A stretch of 64,000 nt of DNA, from NCBI RefSeq assembly GCF_000372725.1, contig NW_005201183.1, forward strand, positions 5,972-69,971. Reading direction: 5' to 3'. How positions within the stretch are numbered: position 1 is the stretch's first letter; every line of letters begins with the position of its first letter. The position numbers and the translations under genes are program-made. The notes under the pieces are model-generated. The model saw only the letters and a list, made by a program, of their open reading frames with translations, was not told the DNA's origin and ran no database searches. Positions 58,583 through 64,000 of the stretch are shown here, in pieces. This DNA comes from Emiliania huxleyi CCMP1516 (taxonomy: Eukaryota; Haptophyta; Isochrysidales; Noelaerhabdaceae).

Positions 58583-60577
58583 CTAGGCCGCCTCCCGCGC
58601 CCTGGCCCTCGCAGCGGCAACTGACGCGCGCCTCGCCTTGGCTGCGGCGAGCGCCGCCTCTGCCGCCGCTACTGCCGCCTCGGCCGCCTCGGCCGCCTCC
58701 TCCGCCTCTGCGGCAGCCTCCTCCTCCTCTGCGGCCGCCACGGCCGCAGCCTCCGCCTCAGCCTGCCGGCGCGCCTCCGCTGCCGCCTCCTCGCCCTCCT
58801 CCTCGCCCGCCTCCTCGCCCTCCTCCTCGCCCTCCTCCTCGGCCGCCTCCGCCGTCTCCTCGTCACCCTCCTCCTCGCCCGCCTCGCCCGCCGCCTCTCC
58901 CAGCGCCTCCGCCAATCCCGCGACCGACGTCTCCGGCGTGATGCCGAACCGGATCCTGTCCTCGTGGAGCTCCGCGAGAAGCTGGAGCAGCCCCTCCCTG
59001 TCCAACGGCGCGGGCTTGGCTGCCGCTGCCTCCGCCGGCGCCTCGGACTCCTGCGACGGCCCAGCCCCGCCGCTCCCGCCGCCCTTCTTCTTCTTCTTGC
59101 CCTTCTTGCCCTTGGCGCGCTTCTCCGCCTCGACCTCCGCCAGCAGCTCCTCGGCGTGCCGCGCCGCCTCCTTCTCCGCCGCAGCCCGCTCCGCCTCCCT
59201 CTCCGCCGCCCCAGCAGCCCACGCCGCCTCCTTCGCCGCCTTCTCGGCCGCCGCCTTGGCCGCCGCATGCTCCTCGAGGGCGCGCACGCACTCGGCGTGG
59301 CCCTTCTCCTTGGCGTACTGCAGCGCGGTCTTGCCCTTCTCAGAGCGCAGCGTCATGTCAGCGCCCGCCCGCAGCAGGCAGAGAAGGGCGGCGGGATGGC
59401 CGTTGTGAGCGGCGAGCATCAGAGCGGTGTCGCCGTTGTTGTCCTGCAAGTCGATCTGCGCGCCGTGCCGCAACGCCAGCTCGACCAGCTTCTCGCGGCC
59501 GTTCGCGGCGGCAAGGCTCAGCACGGTGCCACCGTCGCTCTTCTGCAACGAGACATCTGCACCGCGCCGCAGAAGCGCCTCGGCCAGCTCCTCGTGGCCA
59601 TGGGCCATTGCGACCATCAGCAGCGTCATGCCGCTCACACGAGAGCCGCAACCGAAGGTGTACTCGAACGTCGCGTCGACCCACCCGCCGCCGTCGAGCC
59701 ACGCCAGCACCGGCGCCTCGTCGTCTCGCACAGCCGCAAGCACGACCTCCGTTGGCACTGCCTCGCTGCCCGGCGTGGCCCCCGCGCCCTCGCCGCTCGA
59801 AGCAGAGGCCGCGGCACTGGCTCCCGCCTCCGCCTCGCCTGCGGGTGCGCCGCCTGCCCCTGCGCCGCCCGCCTCGGCCGACGGCGCCTTGCTCCGAGCT
59901 GCCGCCACCTCACCGAGATACGTCCTGACGGCCTCGCCGCACTCGGTGTGGCCCTCCTCCTTGGCAATCTGCAGCGCCGTCCTGCCCGCCGCAGTGCGCA
60001 GCGCCATGTCTGCGCCCGCGCGCAGCAGGCGGAGCACGACGGCAGGGCGGCCGAAAAAGGCGGCGCCCGTGAGCGCAGTACCGCCGAGATTGCACTGCAG
60101 GTTGATCCCTGCGCCGTGCCGCAGCAGCATCTCGGCCACGCGCTCGTGGCCTTTGGCGGCGGCGGCCATCAGCGCGGTGACGCCGTGCTTGCGGTCCTGC
60201 AGATTCATCCGTGCGCCGTGCCGCAGCAGCATCTCGACCACCTGCACGTAGCCCGAGAGGGCGGCGACCATCAGCGCCGTAATGCCCTCGCTGTTTTGCG
60301 CGTCCGCCTCCGCGCCCCGCTTCAGCAGCAGTTCGACCTTCTCTTTGTGACCGCATTCGGCGGCGATCAGCAGGAGCGTCCAGGCATGCACCCCGCCACG
60401 CACGCACGTCGCATCAACCCGCCCAGCCCCGCTGAGCCACAGCTGCACCTCGTCGACCTTGCCGTCCTGAGCCGCCCTTGCAATCCTCTTCGGCAGCGCG
60501 AGCGGCGCAGAAGTAGCCGCCGTTGAAGCGTGCCCGCGCCGGGACGCGGCCGAGCCAGCCTTCGTTCGGCCGAGCAT
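58583..60577 (-). CDS. Ankyrin-repeat protein B
   Basis: Intronless, 664 residues from MLGRTKAGSAASRRGHASTA. First ankyrin block, about residues 35-215 (AWTLLLIAAECGHKEKVELL, GVTALMAAAAKGHERVAEML), an Ala/Gly linker (SKAPSAEAGGAGAGGAPAGE), a second block, about 250-430 (GDTALMLAAHNGHPAALLCL), an Ala/Glu coiled coil with KRAKGKKGKKKKKG, a conserved segment REGLLQLLAELHEDRIRFGI then TPETS, and a very acidic, Ala-rich coiled-coil tail to REAA. Likely an interaction scaffold; partner unknown. Gene and flank are duplicated in tandem as gene C. Confidence 0.87.
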   Translation of the reverse strand: MLGRTKAGSAASRRGHASTAATSAPLALPKRIARAAQDGKVDEVQLWLSGAGRVDATCVRGGVHAWTLLLIAAECGHKEKVELLLKRGAEADAQNSEGITALMVAALSGYVQVVEMLLRHGARMNLQDRKHGVTALMAAAAKGHERVAEMLLRHGAGINLQCNLGGTALTGAAFFGRPAVVLRLLRAGADMALRTAAGRTALQIAKEEGHTECGEAVRTYLGEVAAARSKAPSAEAGGAGAGGAPAGEAEAGASAAASASSGEGAGATPGSEAVPTEVVLAAVRDDEAPVLAWLDGGGWVDATFEYTFGCGSRVSGMTLLMVAMAHGHEELAEALLRRGADVSLQKSDGGTVLSLAAANGREKLVELALRHGAQIDLQDNNGDTALMLAAHNGHPAALLCLLRAGADMTLRSEKGKTALQYAKEKGHAECVRALEEHAAAKAAAEKAAKEAAWAAGAAEREAERAAAEKEAARHAEELLAEVEAEKRAKGKKGKKKKKGGGSGGAGPSQESEAPAEAAAAKPAPLDREGLLQLLAELHEDRIRFGITPETSVAGLAEALGEAAGEAGEEEGDEETAEAAEEEGEEEGEEAGEEEGEEAAAEARRQAEAEAAAVAAAEEEEAAAEAEEAAEAAEAAVAAAEAALAAAKARRASVAAARARAREAA

Positions 60578-60654
60578 ATAACGGGCGGGGTTGCCTTTAA
60601 TTCGCGCAGTTTTAATTTTGATGGCGGGAGGCCTGTTTTCCTTCTTTCTTCTTT

Positions 60655-60720
60655 CTGGGACGACAAGGGCGCGGACTGGCGCACTCTAGCACACACATCT
60701 GTGTCTTGTTTTGCCAACAT
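60655..60720. repeat. Repeat R3, copy 4 (short)
   Basis: GGGACGACAAGGGCGCGGAC then TGGCGCACTCTAGCACACAC, in the same orientation as the copy at 30725. Confidence 0.6.
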
Positions 60721-60793
60721 ACCTACACACACATCGGAGAGAGTTACAGAGAGAGAAGAACAGCGATCGCCACCTCGCTGGCCTCTTCGCAAG

Positions 60794-60917
60794 GACAACT
60801 TCAACCTGCTGCTCCACGAGACGTTCGGCGGCGGCTTCTCGCCCATCGCCGTTCTCAAGCTGCGCCGCCTCGCGCGCAAAGTCGCGCGCGGCAGCGTTGA
60901 CCGCACGGCCTACTCGG
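60794..60917 (+). pseudogene. Fragment of the FNLLLHETFGGGFSP dispersed gene
   Basis: DNFNLLLHETFGGGFSPIAV then LKLRRLARKVARGSVDRTAY, nearly identical to the end of the gene at 41.7-42.6 kb. Ends are abrupt on both sides and no other part of that gene is here. Confidence 0.8.
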
Positions 60918-61265
60918 AGCTGCGGCGAGCTGCGGCGAGCAAAGGGCGACAGGCAAATGAAGGTCGGTTCGGTCTCTTTGACGGTAGGGTCTTCGAACAC
61001 GATGGCAGTCTCCCGGCCCTCCACCCAGCTCCCCACACACTCTCTGGTGTCTGAGAGATGCTCACCCTGTGGCATTGGCTATGCCACTTTCCCGCGCCAC
61101 CGCCCACCCTTCGTACACGGCTGTGTGGGCAGCTCCCCGGCGGGACCTCGAAGGACTGCACGCGCGCCCGCGCGGCGCGGGGCCCAGCCCACAGCCACGA
61201 TCGTTCACAAGAGAACGCACCCCAGAGTACGAGAGACCCACTGCGCCAGCTGTCCTTGCGCGCGG

Positions 61266-63373
61266 GCTAGGCCGCCTCCCGCGCCCTGGCCCTCGCAGCG
61301 GCAACTGACGCGCGCCTCGCCTTGGCTGCGGCGAGCGCCGCCTCTGCCGCCGCCGCCGCCGCTGCCGCCTCTGCCGCCGCCGCCTCTGCCGCCGCTACTG
61401 CCGCCTCGGCCGCCTATGCCGCCTCCTCCTCCGCCTCAGCCTGCCGGCGCGCCTCCGCTGCCGCCTCCGCTGCCGCCTCCTCGCCCTCCTCCTCACCCTC
61501 CTCCTCGCCCTCCTCCTCCTCGGCCGCCTCCTCGGCCGCCTCCGCCGTCTCCTCCTCGCCCTCCTCCTGGCTCGCCTCGCCCGCCGCCTCGGTCTCTCCC
61601 AGCGCCTCCGCCAACCCCTCGACCGACGTCTCCGGCGTGATGCCGAACCGGATCCTGTCCTCGTGGAGCTCCGCGAGAAGCCGGAGCAGCCCCTCCCTGT
61701 CCAACGGCGCGGGCTTGGCTGCCGCTGCCTCTGCCGGCGCCTCTGACTCCTGCGACGGCCTAGCCCCGCCGCTCCCGCCGCCCTTCTTCTTCTTCTTGCC
61801 CTTCTTGCCCTTGGCGCGCTTCTCCGCTTCGACCTCCGCCAGCAGCTCCTTGGCATGCCGCGCCGCCTCCTTCTCCGCCGCCGCCCACGCCGCCGCCCTC
61901 TCCGCCGCCCCCGCAGCCCACGCCGCCTCCTTCGCCGCCTTCTCGGCCGCCGCCTTGGCCGCCGCATGCTCCTCGAGGGCGCGCACGCACTCGGCGTGGC
62001 CCTTCTCCTTGGCCCACCGCAGCGCGGTTGTACCCTTCTCAGAGCGCAGCGTCATGTCTGCGCCCGCCCGCAGCAGGCGGAGCACCACGGCGGGATGGCC
62101 GTTGGCAGCGGCGAACATCAGCGCGGTGCCGCCCTCGATGTTCTGCAGGTTGATCGCCGCACCGCCGGATCAGAGTGTCGACAATCCGCTCGTAGCCATA
62201 TTGGGCGGCCTCCGTCAGCGCAGTGTTGCCACTTTCGTTTCCCTGATCGACCTCCGCGCCGTGCCGCAATGCCAGCTCGACCAGCTTCTCGTAGCCGTTC
62301 ACAGCGGCGAGACCCAGCGCATAGCTGCGGCCGGCGCTGGTCAGCAATGAGACATCCGCGCCGCGCCGCAGAAGCGCCTCGGCCAGCCCTGCGTGGCCAT
62401 CGACCATTGCGAGCATCAGCAGCGTCATGCCGCTCGCACGAGAGCCGTCAACAAAGGTGCACTCGAACGTCGCGTCCACCCGCCCGCCGCCGTCGAGCCA
62501 CGCCAGCACCGCCGCCTCTTCGCCTCGCTCAGCCGCGTCCACGACCTCCTTTGGCACTGCCTCGCTGCCCGGCTCGGCCTTTGCGCCCTCGCCGCCCGAA
62601 GCAGAGGCCGCGGCACTGGCGCCCGCCGCCGCCTCGCGTGTGGGTGCGCCGCCCGCCCCTGCGCCACCCGCCTCGGCCGATGGCGCCTTGCTGCGCGCCG
62701 CCGCCACCTCGCCGAGATACGTCCTGAAAGCCTCGACGCACTCGGCGTGGCCCTTCTCCTTGGCAATCTGCAGCGCTGTCTCACCGTCCATGTCGCGCAG
62801 CTTCATGTCTGCGCCCGCCCGCAGCAAGCGGAGCACCATGGCGGGATGGCCGTAGAGGGCGGCCAGCATCAGCGCGGTGCCGCCGTTGTTGGCCTGCATG
62901 TTGATCTCTGCGCCGTGCCGCAGCAGCATCTCGGCCACCTGCTCGTGGCCGTTGGCGGCGGCCATCATCAGCGCGGTGATGCCTGCGCTGTCCTGCAGGT
63001 GGATCCCTGCGCCGTGCCGCAGCAGCATCTCGGCCACCTGCTCGTGCCCGTGGGCGGCGGCGGCCATCAGCGCCGTATCGCCTTCGCTGTCTCGCGCGTC
63101 CGCCTCCGCGCCGCGCTTCAGCAGTAGTTCGATAATCTCTCTGTGACCGTGTTCGGCGGCGATTAGCAGGAGCGTACAGCCACTCACACCGCGATGCACG
63201 CACGTCGCGTCAGCCCGCCCAGCCCCGCTGAGCCACAGCTGCACCTCGTCGACCTTGCCCTTCTCCGCCGCCGCCTCGATCCTTTTCGGCAGCGTGAGCG
63301 CCGCAGCAGTAGCCGCCGTTGAAGCGTGCCCGCGCCGGGACGCGGCCGAGCCAGCCTTCGTCGGGCCGGGCAT
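61266..63373 (-). pseudogene. Ankyrin-repeat gene C, frameshifted and with an early stop
   Basis: Tandem copy of gene B (start MPGPTKAGSAASRRGHASTA). Reading is intact through the first block, linker and most of the second block. Near 62161-62164, genomic GCACCGCCGGATCAG stands where gene A has GCACCGTGCCGGATCAG, a 2-base loss. Downstream, the matching frame resumes (ANGHPAVVLRLLRAGADMTL) to a TAG at about 61414 in the acidic tail, where B has a sense codon; homologous tail sequence continues to 61266. Described breaks: one frameshift, one stop. A sequencing error could explain the frameshift. The second ankyrin block resembles gene A as much as gene B. Confidence 0.85.
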
Positions 63374-63701
63374 ACAGAGGGGCGGGGTGTGCAGGGCGCA
63401 CTTCTGTCCTCCCGCGCTGGCTTCGAAAAAGGGCACTTTTTCGGTGCTGGTAGCCCCCCCAAAACAGGCGCGCGCAGCGCGCCCAGGGGCGCCGCAGGCG
63501 CCCCAAGCGGCGCGGAGCGCCGCCGCAGGCGGCGGACAGCAGGTGCGCGAAATTAAACGCCATTTTTGGTTCCGCGGTTTTGCCACTAACATTGAAATCC
63601 GGTACAAAACGACTTAGCCGAAACAGCTGACAGACAGACAGAGAGCACACACGTTCGAGACGGGGGTGCGCCGACCGCCGTCGCGGACCCAGTAGAGCTA
63701 G
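63374..63701. other. Upstream region of ankyrin C
   Basis: 63455-63545 is a GCGCGCAGCGCGCC / GGCGCCGCAGGCGCC palindrome-rich stretch; 63627-63645 has CAGACAGACAGA. No gene. Confidence 0.4.
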
Positions 63702-64000
63702 ATGGTCCCACATGATGCGCCCTTAGCCTCTGAGCTCGTCCTAGACATTTTAGGGAAGCGTGGGCAGACCAGAACGCGGCCACGGCGACGCTCCGAGGCT
63801 GTCAGCAGCGCTGGCGGCGATCGTGGCGACGGCGCCTCGCCGCTGCAGCGGCACAGAATCGAGGAAGTGGCGTTGGTGGCAGCATCAATGAGATATGAAG
63901 GCGGCCGTAATGCTGGTGGCGCCTTCGAGGGCGGCGGAGAGGGCGGTAGCAGCGACGGCGGTCGAGTCATGTGGCAGGGGTGCGAAGTGCAGCAGGGAGG
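63702..64000 (+). CDS. Possible partial open frame running off the window
   Basis: The ATG at 63702 opens MVPHDAPLASELVLDILGKR and stays open to the window end (about 99 codons) with increasing Gly/Arg/Ser content. The start loosely recalls an F-box (ASELVLDILG). Too little to assign; may be composition-driven. Confidence 0.2.
   Translation, partial: MVPHDAPLASELVLDILGKRGQTRTRPRRRSEAVSSAGGDRGDGASPLQRHRIEEVALVAASMRYEGGRNAGGAFEGGGEGGSSDGGRVMWQGCEVQQG

Overview
The window is nuclear DNA of a protist, most likely a unicellular alga. Genes are spliced, very GC-rich and rich in alanine, arginine and proline, and lie on both strands between long stretches of low-complexity and repeat-derived DNA. 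Gene content (katanin p80, kinesin, a G-protein gamma-like protein, ankyrin proteins with a GKKGKKKKK lysine block, GT15, GT90) and frequent GC-AG introns fit a haptophyte such as the Emiliania/Gephyrocapsa or Prymnesium groups. A dinoflagellate or another GC-rich alga is not excluded. The assignment is inference; there is no rRNA or organelle marker. One assembly gap (37168-37432) cuts the 3' end of the katanin gene.

Layout: 0-7 kb, SAP-domain protein (-), kinesin with an IQ tail (-), Myb/SANT-like remnant (+), acidic coiled-coil protein (-). 9-16 kb, F-box/Cys-rich protein (+), four-exon DEAD-box helicase (+), ankyrin protein A (-). 17-22 kb, GT90 glycosyltransferase (-), a truncated copy of its leader, a 670-bp inverted repeat, and an MGC-lipidated leucine-rich-repeat protein (+). 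23-31 kb, Derlin-like membrane protein (+), a multi-exon acidic protein (+), an F-box/RCC1 protein (-). 31-38 kb, coiled-coil polyQ protein (-) and katanin p80 (+). 39-48 kb, FAD-linked lactone/alditol oxidase (-), a dispersed gene fragment, a TIR element, and a coiled-coil protein (-) with a telomere-repeat array inside an intron. 47-58 kb, methyltransferase-GT15 fusion (-), another glycosyltransferase-like gene (+), a half PHD finger, a G-gamma-like gene (+), and a prolyl-hydroxylase/TPR/ShK protein (-). 58-64 kb, tandemly duplicated ankyrin genes B (intact) and C (broken).

The most unusual signal is in the introns. In many introns that I could place by protein homology or reading frame, the inserted DNA is flanked by a direct repeat of about 10-30 bases. 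The two splice sites fall at the same position in the two repeat copies, so splicing removes the insert plus one copy and restores the uninterrupted reading frame. Most of these introns begin with GC instead of GT. Three introns in three unrelated genes (katanin p80, the 44.5-47 kb coiled-coil gene, the hydroxylase) carry the same 41-50 base hairpin-forming insert, always in the sense orientation, with its terminal CAG as the splice acceptor. Other introns share other insert families. Together this looks like an active, multi-family introner system with unusually long target duplications. Spliced lengths stay in frame across every reconstructed gene, which supports the models, but no transcript evidence was available.

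Functionally the genes are mixed: cytoskeleton (kinesin, katanin), secretory pathway and glycosylation (GT90, GT15 fusion, Derlin-like, hydroxylase, GT-like), ubiquitin-type adaptors (two F-box proteins), signalling (G-gamma, LRR protein) and RNA metabolism (DEAD-box). There is no sign of operon-like organisation.
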